This document shows positions 1 through 6,360 of a stretch of 14,447 nucleotides of DNA, piece by piece; position 1 is the stretch's first letter; every line of letters starts with the position of its first letter. Where the stretch lies: assembly GCA_934647305.1 (NCBI GenBank), contig CAKUFI010000065.1, positions 1 to 14,447 on the forward strand, given 5' to 3'. The notes under the pieces were generated by a model, which was not told the origin of the DNA, searched no databases, and saw only the letters and a list, made by a program, of their open reading frames with translations. The position numbers and the translations under genes were made by a program. This DNA comes from an uncultured Clostridia bacterium (GTDB lineage: Bacteria > Bacillota > Clostridia > Christensenellales > Aristaeellaceae).

Positions 1-133
1 GGCAGTCGGCCCTGCCGACCGTCGATAGAACCCGCGGCAGCAGGTGGCAGTCGGCCCTGCCGACCGTCGATAGAACCTGCGGCAGCAGGTGGCAGTCGGC
101 CCTGCCGACCGTCGATAGAACCCGCGGCAGCAG
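1..133. repeat. Three tandem 45-bp repeats (array may extend left of the window)
   Basis: Units start at 1, 46 and 91. The second differs from the first at one base (CCTGCGG for CCCGCGG) and the third loses the last two bases. Each unit contains a small stem-loop, GTCGG-CCCTG-CCGAC. The period is a multiple of three and some frames stay open, but no start or ribosome binding site is seen, so it reads as non-coding. There are no unique spacers, so it is not a CRISPR array. Confidence 0.9.
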
Positions 134-139
134 CCTGGT

Positions 140-184
140 GCAGGCCATGCCTGCCGTCAGCAGGTGGGGTCGGGCACTGCCCGG
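140..184. repeat. Palindromic GC-rich segment downstream of the 45-bp array
   Basis: It contains GCAGGC-CAT-GCCTGC (140-154), a perfect 6-bp stem. It also contains GGTGGGGTCGGGCACTGCCC (163-182), whose core CGGGCA-C-TGCCCG is palindromic. The same core occurs in a similar setting at 11961-11982. It sits directly upstream of the ribosome binding site of the MBL-fold gene, so it may form leader structure. Confidence 0.6.
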
Positions 185-199
185 CAAGGAGGAAATACT

Positions 200-982
200 A
201 TGCGAATTGCCTGGCTGGGTACCGCCTCGCTGCTGATCGAGGGCGAGGAAGGAAGCATACTGTTTGACCCGTACCTCCGGTCCTTCAGCGCGGGCCTGCC
301 GCCCTTTCCGATGGACGTGCTGCCCGGCGTGGGGGCGATCTTCATCACGCATCCGCACCTGGACCACTTCGCGGACATGAACGCGATCACGCCGCGCTGT
401 GCCTGCCCGGTCTATGTCAACCGGCGCGGCCTGTTCATCGCGCGGCTGCAGCGGTTCGATCTGTCGCGCTTTAGGGCGATCCGGGCGGGCGATGAGGTGC
501 GCGTGGGTAGCCTGACGGTGCGCGCCTACGCGGGCAGGCACTGCTTTTACGACCGGTTCATCCTGCGAAAGACCATTCGCCGCGCCGCCCGGCCCGAGTG
601 CCTGCGCGCGGGACTGATGATCGAGCGGCAGAATCGCCAGTTTCGCATCGACCTGCGCCGGGACGTGCTGGCCTATGAGGTGATCGAGGGTGAAAAGAGC
701 GTCTTCCTGCTCGGCTCGGCCAACTGCCGCAGGGACGTCGCCTATCCCGGGCACATGGATCTGCTGGTTTACCCCTATCAGGGCCGAAGCGACATGCTGC
801 CCTATTCACTCAGGCTGCTGTCCAGGTTTTCACCCGGGCGCGTGATGCTCGACCACTTCGACGACGCGTTCCCGCCGGTCTCCGCGCGGATGGACTGCGC
901 GCCGTTCGTACGTGCCGCCGCAAAGGTTTACCCCGGCGTCGAGGTCTTCACGCCGGTCGAGCGACATTTTTACGAGGTGTAG
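200..982 (+). CDS. MBL-fold metallo-hydrolase
   Basis: A 260-residue soluble protein of the metallo-beta-lactamase fold. The N-terminal MRIAWLGTASLLIEG strand pair and the HPHLDH motif (H51, H53, D55, H56) are the standard HxHxDH metal-binding signature. H114 in AGRH and H219 in LDHFD are candidates for the remaining ligands. The start is the ATG at 200, because AAGGAGG lies at 186-192 with good spacing. An upstream ATG at 164 in the same frame has no ribosome site and would run through the palindromic repeat. The family hydrolyses varied substrates (phosphodiesters, lactones, thioesters), so no substrate is assigned. The DUF4250 gene follows after 37 nt with its own ribosome site, so the two are probably co-transcribed. 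No promoter is visible. It may lie left of the window. Confidence 0.9.
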   Translation: MRIAWLGTASLLIEGEEGSILFDPYLRSFSAGLPPFPMDVLPGVGAIFITHPHLDHFADMNAITPRCACPVYVNRRGLFIARLQRFDLSRFRAIRAGDEVRVGSLTVRAYAGRHCFYDRFILRKTIRRAARPECLRAGLMIERQNRQFRIDLRRDVLAYEVIEGEKSVFLLGSANCRRDVAYPGHMDLLVYPYQGRSDMLPYSLRLLSRFSPGRVMLDHFDDAFPPVSARMDCAPFVRAAAKVYPGVEVFTPVERHFYEV

Positions 983-1019
983 GGCCGGCCTGCGCCCGAA
1001 AGGAAAAGGAGGAAAACGC

Positions 1020-1205
1020 ATGCTCCCGAAAGACCCGTATATCCTTTTGAGCTACCTGAATACGCAGCTGCGTGATAACTATCCCTCGCTCGAGGAATTC
1101 TGTGCCGCGAACGACCAGAGCCGTGAGGAAATCGAGGCGGCCCTGCAAAAGGCGGGCTATGTCTACGACCTGCAGGGCAATCGCTTTGTGCGGGAAAAGA
1201 CCTGA
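1020..1205 (+). CDS. DUF4250 domain-containing protein
   Basis: A 61-residue protein. The opening MLPKDPYILLSYLNTQLRD, followed by a segment rich in Glu and Ala (EEIEAALQKAGYVYD) and ending in QGNRFV, matches my memory of the small DUF4250 family of Firmicutes, whose function is unknown. The ATG at 1020 is preceded by AAGGAGG at 1007-1013, which decides against the longer in-frame form starting at 912 inside the MBL gene. It lies 37 nt after the MBL-fold gene and is followed by a strong terminator, so it is the last gene of a short transcription unit. It has no signal peptide or membrane segment. Confidence 0.85.
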   Translation: MLPKDPYILLSYLNTQLRDNYPSLEEFCAANDQSREEIEAALQKAGYVYDLQGNRFVREKT

Positions 1206-1250
1206 GCCCGTCCGGCGGCCTTTCGCCGGGCATCACGTTTCATCCGCCGT

Positions 1251-1275
1251 GCGCTCCCCCTTCGGGAGCGCTTTT
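1251..1275 (+). terminator. Rho-independent terminator after the DUF4250 gene
   Basis: A perfect 8-bp stem, GCGCTCCC / GGGAGCGC, with a 5-nt loop, followed by TTTT. A second GC-rich hairpin (CCGGCG-GCCTTT-CGCCGG, 1212-1229) lies just upstream and lacks a T-run. Confidence 0.9.
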
Positions 1276-1300
1276 CGCGTCGAATGGCGCAGGCTCCCGC

Positions 1301-1329
1301 TTGGCAGAACGGCGCGGATGTGCTATAAT
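1301..1329 (+). promoter_or_regulatory. Extended -10 sigma-A promoter for the dihydrouridine synthase gene
   Basis: TTGGCA (1301-1306), a 17-nt spacer and TATAAT (1324-1329), with TG one base before the -10. The predicted start near 1336 gives a leader of about 28 nt. Confidence 0.88.
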
Positions 1330-1364
1330 AGGATGCTGGAAAACATGAGAAACGGACTGATGTG

Positions 1365-2312
1365 ATGAATTACTCCCTCGCGCCGATGGAGGGGCTGACC
1401 GGCTATGTGTACCGGCAGGCGCACCGGCGCTTTTATCCCGGCCTTTCGCGCTATTACACGCCCTTTTTGTCCCCGGTCCGGGATCGCGCCCTGACCACAC
1501 GGGACAGGAACGAGGTGCTGCCCGAGCACAACGCGGGCGTGCCGCTGACGCCGCAGCTCCTGACGCGCTCGCTGCCGGACCTTCTGTGGGGCGCGCGGCT
1601 GCTCGGGGAGATGGGCTATGACGAGGTCAACCTGAACCTGGGCTGTCCCTCGCCGACCGTCACCGCCAAGGGCAAGGGCGCGGGCTTTCTGCGCGAGCCG
1701 GACGCGATCGCCGCGCTGCTGGACGGCTTTTTTTCGGCCGATACGGGCATGCGCCTGAGCGTGAAGACGCGCCTGGGCGTGGAAAACCCGGAGGATTTCG
1801 ACTGCGTGCTCGAGGTGTACAATCGCTTCCCGCTCAGCGAGCTGATCGTGCATCCGCGCGTGCAGACCGACCTGTACAAGCGTCCCACCCGGCCCGAGTA
1901 CGCGCTCAGGGCGCTGCGCGAGAGCCGTGCGCCGGTCTGCTATAACGGCGATCTGTTCTCCCGCGAGGCGGTCAGCGCGCTGCCTGCCCGCTTCCCGGGC
2001 CTCGAGCGCGCCATGCTGGGCCGCGGACTGCTGGCATGTCCCTCGCTGGTTTCAGGCGAACCGGACGCGGCGCGCCTGCGCGCATTTCACGACGCGCTGC
2101 TCGAAGGCTACCAGCAGCAGCTCTCCGGCGACCAGAACGTGCTCTTCCGCTTCAAGGAGCTGTGGTTTTATCTGCGCTATTCCTTTGTCGAGCCGGAAAA
2201 GTCCTTCAAGCGCATCAAAAAGTCCGCCACGCTCAAGGAATACCTCGCCGCGGTCGACGAGCTCTTTGACCGCTGCCCGCTCGACCCCGCGCCCTGCTTC
2301 ATCGCGCCGTAG
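1365..2312 (+). CDS. tRNA-dihydrouridine synthase family protein
   Basis: A flavin enzyme of the Dus family, which reduces uridine to dihydrouridine in tRNA. The product is 315 residues from the ATG at 1365; a GTG codon at 1362 directly before it could also serve, adding one residue. Numbering from the GTG form, visible family signatures are APMEG (7-11, FMN-binding TIM-barrel strand 1), NLNLGCPS (90-97, with the general-acid Cys95), VKTR (134-137), IVHPR (162-166) and GRGLL (220-224). A C-terminal helical segment follows, as expected for tRNA binding. The ribosome site is weak: I see only purine-rich sequence around 1345-1355, in contrast with the AGGAGG sites of its neighbours. It is preceded by its own promoter and transcribed alone. 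Which uridine it modifies cannot be told. Confidence 0.93.
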   Translation: MNYSLAPMEGLTGYVYRQAHRRFYPGLSRYYTPFLSPVRDRALTTRDRNEVLPEHNAGVPLTPQLLTRSLPDLLWGARLLGEMGYDEVNLNLGCPSPTVTAKGKGAGFLREPDAIAALLDGFFSADTGMRLSVKTRLGVENPEDFDCVLEVYNRFPLSELIVHPRVQTDLYKRPTRPEYALRALRESRAPVCYNGDLFSREAVSALPARFPGLERAMLGRGLLACPSLVSGEPDAARLRAFHDALLEGYQQQLSGDQNVLFRFKELWFYLRYSFVEPEKSFKRIKKSATLKEYLAAVDELFDRCPLDPAPCFIAP

Positions 2313-2567
2313 GCCGCCCGGCTTCAGGATGAAGGTGGGGAGCCGCCGCCTGAATTCACAAAGCACTTATGAAGCGTGAAGCGAACTCCGAAGGCGGGCT
2401 TGGACAGAATCATTCTAATAAAACAACATCCTCCGGCATGTGCCGGAGGATGCTTTGCGTTGATCCGGGAGCCCCGCATACGTCAGCGGGGGAAAAGCCT
2501 GCCTGCCATTCAAAAACCGGCGCGATTCAGGCCGCTTAAAGGCCCGTTTTGGCGCGATTCTGACCCA
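2313..2567. other. Intergenic region between convergent genes
   Basis: Apart from the terminator at 2427-2452 it holds a small hairpin, CCCCGC-ATACGTCA-GCGGGG (2472-2491), and a direct repeat of GGCGCGATTC (starting about 2519 and 2551). I see no gene. Confidence 0.6.
2427..2452. terminator. Bidirectional terminator between convergent genes
   Basis: An 11-bp perfect stem (CATCCTCCGGC / GCCGGAGGATG) with a 4-nt loop. Read on the minus strand it is followed by TTGTTTTATT, a good U-tract, so it should end the TetR transcript. On the plus strand the tail CTTTGCGTT is weaker but could end the dihydrouridine synthase transcript. Confidence 0.85.
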
Positions 2568-3194
2568 CTAGCGCGCCCGCAGATAGGAGAGCATGATGTC
2601 GATGGTCTGCTTCTTGCGGGTTTCCTGCACGGCCGGGTCGTTCAGGTCGCAGCCGGTCAGCTGGGAGAGCGTGTAGCGGTTCGAGAAGTTGCAGAAGCAG
2701 ATGGTGATCATGGTGAGCACGGTCTGCTTTTCGTCGATGTCGGCGCGGAAAACGCCCTCGTCGCAGCCCTTGCGGATGCGCGCGGCCAGGTCGCTGAGCG
2801 TCTTGCGGGCGATGCACTCGTGCGGCAGCTGCTTGAGAAACTGGCCCTGCATCAGGTTCTCGCTCATCAGGATGTTCACGAAAGAGGGATTCTGCTCGAG
2901 AAAATCGTAATACGCGCCGATCAGCTCGGCAATCAGCTCCGCGCCCTCGAGGCTGCTCTCCAGCAGGCGCCGCTCGACCTCCTCCATTCGGCTGTACATG
3001 TTCAGCAGCACCTGGCGGTACAGCTCCTCCTTGCTGCCGTAGTAGATGTAGAGCATATTCTTGTTCAGGCCGGACTGCTGAGCAATCGCGTCGATTCGCG
3101 CGCCATAGAAGCCCTTTTCGCCGAACTGCTGCTCGGCGGCGGCGAGGATCTCCTGCCGGGAGCGTTCCGCGTTGCGTCCGCGCTTTTCCTGCAT
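2568..3194 (-). CDS. TetR/AcrR family transcriptional regulator
   Basis: A 208-residue repressor-type protein. Residues about 11-60 form the TetR DNA-binding domain: a first helix (RQEILAAAEQQFGEKGF), then the helix-turn-helix with IDAIAQQSGLNKNMLYIYYGSKEELY. The rest is a helical ligand-binding and dimerisation domain whose inducer cannot be predicted. ATG at 3194 is supported by AAGGAGA (3208-3202 on the complement). It follows the M20 gene of the long operon by 82 nt but has its own promoter in that gap. It may therefore regulate the operon, or itself, or both. No terminator is visible between the M20 gene and this one, so readthrough is possible. Confidence 0.93.
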   Translation of the reverse strand: MQEKRGRNAERSRQEILAAAEQQFGEKGFYGARIDAIAQQSGLNKNMLYIYYGSKEELYRQVLLNMYSRMEEVERRLLESSLEGAELIAELIGAYYDFLEQNPSFVNILMSENLMQGQFLKQLPHECIARKTLSDLAARIRKGCDEGVFRADIDEKQTVLTMITICFCNFSNRYTLSQLTGCDLNDPAVQETRKKQTIDIMLSYLRAR

Positions 3195-3225
3195 GGTAAA
3201 GTCTCCTTATAACGATTATTCGCTA

Positions 3226-3254
3226 ATTATAGCAGAAACCGGGAGCAATTCCAA
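3226..3254 (-). promoter_or_regulatory. Promoter of the TetR gene
   Basis: On the complement: TTGGAA (3254-3249), a 17-nt spacer and TATAAT (3231-3226), with TG before the -10. An imperfect inverted repeat, ATTA-N5-TAAT, at 3215-3227 overlaps the -10 edge and could be an autoregulatory site, but it is weak. Confidence 0.8.
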
Positions 3255-3276
3255 GCACATTCCTGTTGATTATAGG

Positions 3277-4461
3277 CTATTTTCTCCAGCTTTCGCCGCA
3301 GGAAACGGTAAATGCGGTCATCCAGGCCGCGCACAGCGGCAGGCAGTCCTCGTCCATGCGGAAGCGGCCGTTGTGGTGCGCGAAATTCGTCTGCTTCGCC
3401 TCGTCGGCGATGCCCACCTGCGCGTAGCAGTAGGGCGCGATGACGCCGTAGTTGGCGAAGTTGTCGCCCAGCATCATGGTCTTCTGCGGGCCGATTTTGT
3501 CCTCAGGCACCAGCTCCTTCGCACAGGCGAGCGCCAGTGCGGCGGCGCGTTCGTCGTTCTTCACCGCGTCGCTGACCCGGATGTTGTCGATCTGCGCGGT
3601 GCAGCCGAACATGGCGGCGGTCGATTCGGTGATCTCGCGCAGGCGGTTTTCCACCAGGCTGCGGGTTTCCTCGTTCAGGGTGCGGATGGTGCCCTTGATT
3701 TCGGCCTCCTGGGCGATAACGTTGCCCACCAGACCCGAATGGAAGCTGCCGATGGTCAGCACCGCCGGCTCCATCGGGGAGAGCGAGCGCGACACGATCG
3801 ACTGAAGCGACGTGACCAGCGAGGCCCCGGCAACCAGCGCGTCATGGCACTTTTCGGGCGTTGCGCCGTGGCCGCCCCGGCCAATCAGGCGAATTGTGAA
3901 CATGTTGACTGCGGCGCTGGTGACGATCGGGGAGACGTGCAGCGTGCCCGAGGCGAAGGGACTCCAGACGTGGATGGCGAAAAACACGTCCACGTCGCTG
4001 ACCAGCCCGGTCGCAATCACCTCGTCCGAGCCGTCCTCGCCCTCCTCGGCGGGCTGGAAGATCACCTTGACCCGGCCGCGCCAGGTACCCATGTGCTCCT
4101 TCAGCAGCCTGAGCGTGCCCAGACCGGTGGTCATGTGCGCGTCGTGGCCGCAGGCGTGCATCACGCCCGGGTTCTCCGAGGCGTAGGGCAGGCCGGTTTC
4201 CTCCTGCACGGGCAGCGCGTCCGTATCGCACCGGAGACCGACGCACGGGCCGGACAGATTGCTGTCCAGCACCGCGATCGTGATGTTGTCCGCCGGGGCC
4301 AGGTACGATACCCCCAGTCTGTCCAGCTCCGCGCGCAGCAGGCGGTTCGTGCCCGCCTCCCTGTGCGCTACCTCCGGATGCCGGTGCAGCAGCCGGTAGG
4401 TTTCCGTCAGGTACGGCGCAATGCCCTGCGCCGCCCTGAGGATCTCTTTTGTCTCAAACAT
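3277..4461 (-). CDS. M20 family metallo-peptidase/amidohydrolase (M20D type)
   Basis: A 394-residue zinc or manganese hydrolase that cleaves amide bonds of N-acyl amino acids, hippurate-like or aminoacyl substrates. Metal-binding residues are visible: MHACGHDAH (C104, H106), QPAEEG (E139, E140), IHVW (H164) and a C-terminal AHHNGRF (H362). The lid or dimerisation domain occupies about 185-300 and opens with GRGGHGATPE. Length is normal for the family. ATG at 4461 has AAAGGAGG just upstream. It is the last enzyme gene of the operon, 12 nt after the SGNH gene, so it is translationally linked. In this context it probably removes an acyl or amino-acid group from an imported compound. The substrate is unknown and there is no signal peptide, so it acts in the cytoplasm. 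Confidence 0.93.
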   Translation of the reverse strand: MFETKEILRAAQGIAPYLTETYRLLHRHPEVAHREAGTNRLLRAELDRLGVSYLAPADNITIAVLDSNLSGPCVGLRCDTDALPVQEETGLPYASENPGVMHACGHDAHMTTGLGTLRLLKEHMGTWRGRVKVIFQPAEEGEDGSDEVIATGLVSDVDVFFAIHVWSPFASGTLHVSPIVTSAAVNMFTIRLIGRGGHGATPEKCHDALVAGASLVTSLQSIVSRSLSPMEPAVLTIGSFHSGLVGNVIAQEAEIKGTIRTLNEETRSLVENRLREITESTAAMFGCTAQIDNIRVSDAVKNDERAAALALACAKELVPEDKIGPQKTMMLGDNFANYGVIAPYCYAQVGIADEAKQTNFAHHNGRFRMDEDCLPLCAAWMTAFTVSCGESWRK

Positions 4462-4473
4462 ATTCTTCCTCCT

Positions 4474-5094
4474 TTAGGAACGATCGAGAGGCGGCCTCCC
4501 CAGCGTCCCCCCCGTCTCCCCCAGCCACTGACGGGCGAGACGGGCGTGGCCGTCCGGGGTGGGGTGAATGCCGTCGAGGGTATCCTCGGGGCGAAGGTCG
4601 GGCACGAGGAAAAGGTCTGCATAGCGGGCGGCGAGGCCGCGGGTGGTTTGCCTGAGCCAGGTGAGGCGGGGCGCGTAGGCGTTTTTGTAGAGCTCGCCGT
4701 CGAAGGCGTAGGGCTCAAGCACGACCAGGCGCGCGCCGGCAGCCCTGACCGAGGCGAACATTTCCTCGAGCTGGCGGGCGAGCAGGGGCTGGTCGAAGGG
4801 GTGGTTTTCGTGGCGGTAGGAGTAGTCCACGTCGTTCACGCCGGCCAGGAAGGAGACGAGTGAGGGCTGAAGGTCGAGGCAGTCGGCCTGCCAGCGGTCG
4901 TAAATCTGGCCGATGCACTGACCCGCTATGCCGCGGTTGTAGAAGCGCCAGTCAGGGTGTGCCTCGCGTAGGGCGGAAATGCACTTCGCCGCGTAGCCCT
5001 GGCCGAATTCGCTGACGGTGGGGTAGGTACGGCCGCAGTCGGTGATGCTGTCGCCGATGAAGACGATTCCGGGGCTAAGGCTCGACGCGCTCAC
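4474..5094 (-). CDS. SGNH/GDSL-type hydrolase (esterase)
   Basis: A 206-residue serine esterase or lipase-like enzyme. The four SGNH blocks are present: GDSIT (S16 nucleophile), NRGIAG (G56), GVND (N87) and DGIHPTPDGH (D174, H177). The start is a GTG at 5094, chosen because AGGAGG lies 6 nt upstream and an upstream in-frame ATG at 5178 would run deep into the preceding gene. The chosen start still overlaps the nitrilase gene by 20 nt, which indicates translational coupling. There is no signal peptide, so it likely deacylates an imported compound in the cytoplasm. The last 14 or so residues (TGGTLGRPPLDRS) are encoded by a half-copy of the dispersed hairpin repeat also present at 6036-6087 and 6310-6360. 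The catalytic domain ends before this tail. Confidence 0.9.
   Translation of the reverse strand: MSASSLSPGIVFIGDSITDCGRTYPTVSEFGQGYAAKCISALREAHPDWRFYNRGIAGQCIGQIYDRWQADCLDLQPSLVSFLAGVNDVDYSYRHENHPFDQPLLARQLEEMFASVRAAGARLVVLEPYAFDGELYKNAYAPRLTWLRQTTRGLAARYADLFLVPDLRPEDTLDGIHPTPDGHARLARQWLGETGGTLGRPPLDRS
4483..4522. repeat. Half-copy of the bulged hairpin repeat, inside the SGNH gene end
   Basis: The + strand reads GCGGCCTCCCCAGCGT followed by seven C and GTC. This matches the outer arm and flank of the copies at 6036-6087 (complement) and 6310-6360. The A/T-rich inner arm is absent. Its reverse complement encodes the C-terminal tail of the esterase. Confidence 0.65.
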
Positions 5095-6019
5095 GCTGAT
5101 CCCTCCTGCTTCGCTCGAAATAGTCGTCCATGAGCTCAATGCCGAACTCGCGCACCACGTCCATCGCGCTGAACTCATCGGTCTCGCTGGTCAGCAGCAC
5201 CGCGCCGGTCTTGCCCGGGTCGTGGATGCGGATTTTCGCGCCGTACTTCTCGCGCGCGGCCTGAAAGCGCTCCCAGTTGAAGTCCAGGTAGCACACCGTG
5301 TAGTCCAGGTTGACGCGGGCGGTGACGTAGTGATAGTAGCAGGTGCTTTTGGCCAGCACCTCGCCCACCGGCGAAATGACCCGCGCATCCTGATTGCGCA
5401 CGGCGCAGGCGAAGTAGCTGCGGCAGTCATACGCCCACTCGAGCTGGTGAAAGTCGCCGTGATAGTTCGAGGAGAACAGCAGCAGCTCCGGCTTTTTGGC
5501 CATGTACTTTTCGCGCAGCTCGTAGAAGTTCAGGTCGAAGCAGATCGCGCAGCCGACCCTGCCGAAGTCCAGATCGGAAACCACCGCGTCCCGGCCGCAG
5601 AGCATCGGGTGCGGGCCGTCCAGCGGGCCTTCGCTGACCACCAGGTGATTCTTGTTGTAGATTCCCTCGACCTGACCCGTGCGGCCGATGAGCTGCGTCG
5701 AGTTGCGGAAGAAGCCGTCCTCGGCCTGACGCACCGCCGAATAGGCAATGCAGCAGCGGTTTTCTCGCGCGACGCCCGCAAAAAAGTCGCGCATCCGGTC
5801 GCCGCGCGCGTCGTAATACGCCCGGTTCTGCTCCGCAGACAGGTTCGCGTAGCGGTCGCAGACCTCCGGAAGCAGGATCAGGTCGGGCTTCTCCGGCAGC
5901 ACCGCGTCGATCTCAGCGCGCCACAAGGCCATCATCCGCTCGATCAGCTGCTCGTTCGTCATGCCCGCCGGGGCTTCCCACCAGGGCGGCGCAATCGCTG
6001 TCAATGTAATGTATCGCAT
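5075..6019 (-). CDS. Carbon-nitrogen hydrolase (nitrilase superfamily amidase)
   Basis: A 314-residue member of the nitrilase superfamily, which hydrolyses amides, carbamoyl groups or nitriles through a Glu-Lys-Cys triad. All three are visible: E52 in LLPEVCD, K123 in YNKNHL and C160 in GCAICFDLNF. ATG at 6019 has AAAGGAGG directly upstream. A longer in-frame form to 6274 would translate the intergenic hairpin repeats and is rejected. The stop lies 20 nt inside the SGNH gene. It follows the aldolase gene after an unusual 339-nt gap filled with hairpins, so the nitrilase-esterase-M20 trio may form a separable block. The family is cytoplasmic. The substrate (an acid amide, carbamoylated amine or ureido acid) cannot be chosen from sequence. 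Confidence 0.92.
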   Translation of the reverse strand: MRYITLTAIAPPWWEAPAGMTNEQLIERMMALWRAEIDAVLPEKPDLILLPEVCDRYANLSAEQNRAYYDARGDRMRDFFAGVARENRCCIAYSAVRQAEDGFFRNSTQLIGRTGQVEGIYNKNHLVVSEGPLDGPHPMLCGRDAVVSDLDFGRVGCAICFDLNFYELREKYMAKKPELLLFSSNYHGDFHQLEWAYDCRSYFACAVRNQDARVISPVGEVLAKSTCYYHYVTARVNLDYTVCYLDFNWERFQAAREKYGAKIRIHDPGKTGAVLLTSETDEFSAMDVVREFGIELMDDYFERSRRDQRERVEP

Positions 6020-6358
6020 ATGAAACCTCCTTTGGGAACGGGGGGAACGTTGGGGAGGCCGCCTTTTTGAAAAAGGCGCCTCCCCAAGCCCCACCCGGAA
6101 AACACTTGCAAGAATAACTGGAGAACTTCGAACCAATGCGGTTCTTGCCTGTGATGTGGGAAACATCTGGAAAGAAGGGCTTACCTCCCAAAACATGCCG
6201 TTTGGGGAAGCACATTGCTCTTCCGATTTACTGCACCCACGTGTCATTTGGGGAATTACCTCTCTACGAGCCAATCCGTTGAGTGGATCATAGTGCTTTT
6301 CGGGAGAGCTCGAGAGGGGCTTTTCTCAGAAAAGCCGCCTCTCGAACGTTCCCCCCCG
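6020..6358. other. 339-bp gene-free interval with inverted hairpin repeats
   Basis: It holds no convincing gene on either strand. Two long bulged hairpins (6050-6087 and 6310-6345) sit near the ends in opposite orientation. Between them are smaller hairpins: GATGT-GGGAA-ACATC (6153-6167) and CCCAAAAC-ATGCC-GTTTGGGG with one mismatch (6187-6207). I found no clear promoter for the nitrilase gene. The interval could be a small mobile (MITE-like) insertion or an mRNA-stability or attenuation element inside the operon. Confidence 0.6.
6036..6087. repeat. Bulged hairpin repeat, copy A
   Basis: Outer arms TTGGGGAGG / CCTCCCCAA and inner arms CGCCTTTTT / AAAAAGGCG, with a single extra C bulged in the left arm. 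It is preceded on the left by GGGGGGAACGTT. It lies immediately upstream of the nitrilase ribosome site, and the 6310-6360 copy is its inverted partner. Confidence 0.8.
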
Positions 6359-6360
6359 TC
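6310..6360. repeat. Bulged hairpin repeat, copy B (inverted relative to copy A)
   Basis: Arms TCGAGAGG-GGCTTTTCT / AGAAAAGCC-G-CCTCTCGA with one bulged base, followed by ACGTT, seven C and GTCA. The flank runs directly into the stop codon of the aldolase gene (TGA, complement of 6359-6361), so it could also act as a 3' stabilising structure for the upstream part of the operon. Confidence 0.8.

Noticed and set aside
1..133. CRISPR array
   Set aside because: The 45-bp units are contiguous with no unique spacers and no cas genes are nearby.
3207..3231. TetR operator as a clear palindrome
   Set aside because: Only a 4-bp inverted repeat inside A/T-rich sequence; noted as weak within the promoter entry and not called separately.
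3172..4863. Long + strand reading frame of 563 codons opposite the M20 and SGNH genes
   Set aside because: It is the high-GC shadow of well-recognised minus-strand enzymes; its translation is Arg/Gly/Ala/Val-rich with no domain and no ribosome site.
5095..5178. ATG start of the SGNH gene at 5178
   Set aside because: It would overlap the nitrilase gene by about 100 nt, lacks a ribosome site and adds a low-complexity tail; the GTG at 5094 has AGGAGG at ideal spacing.
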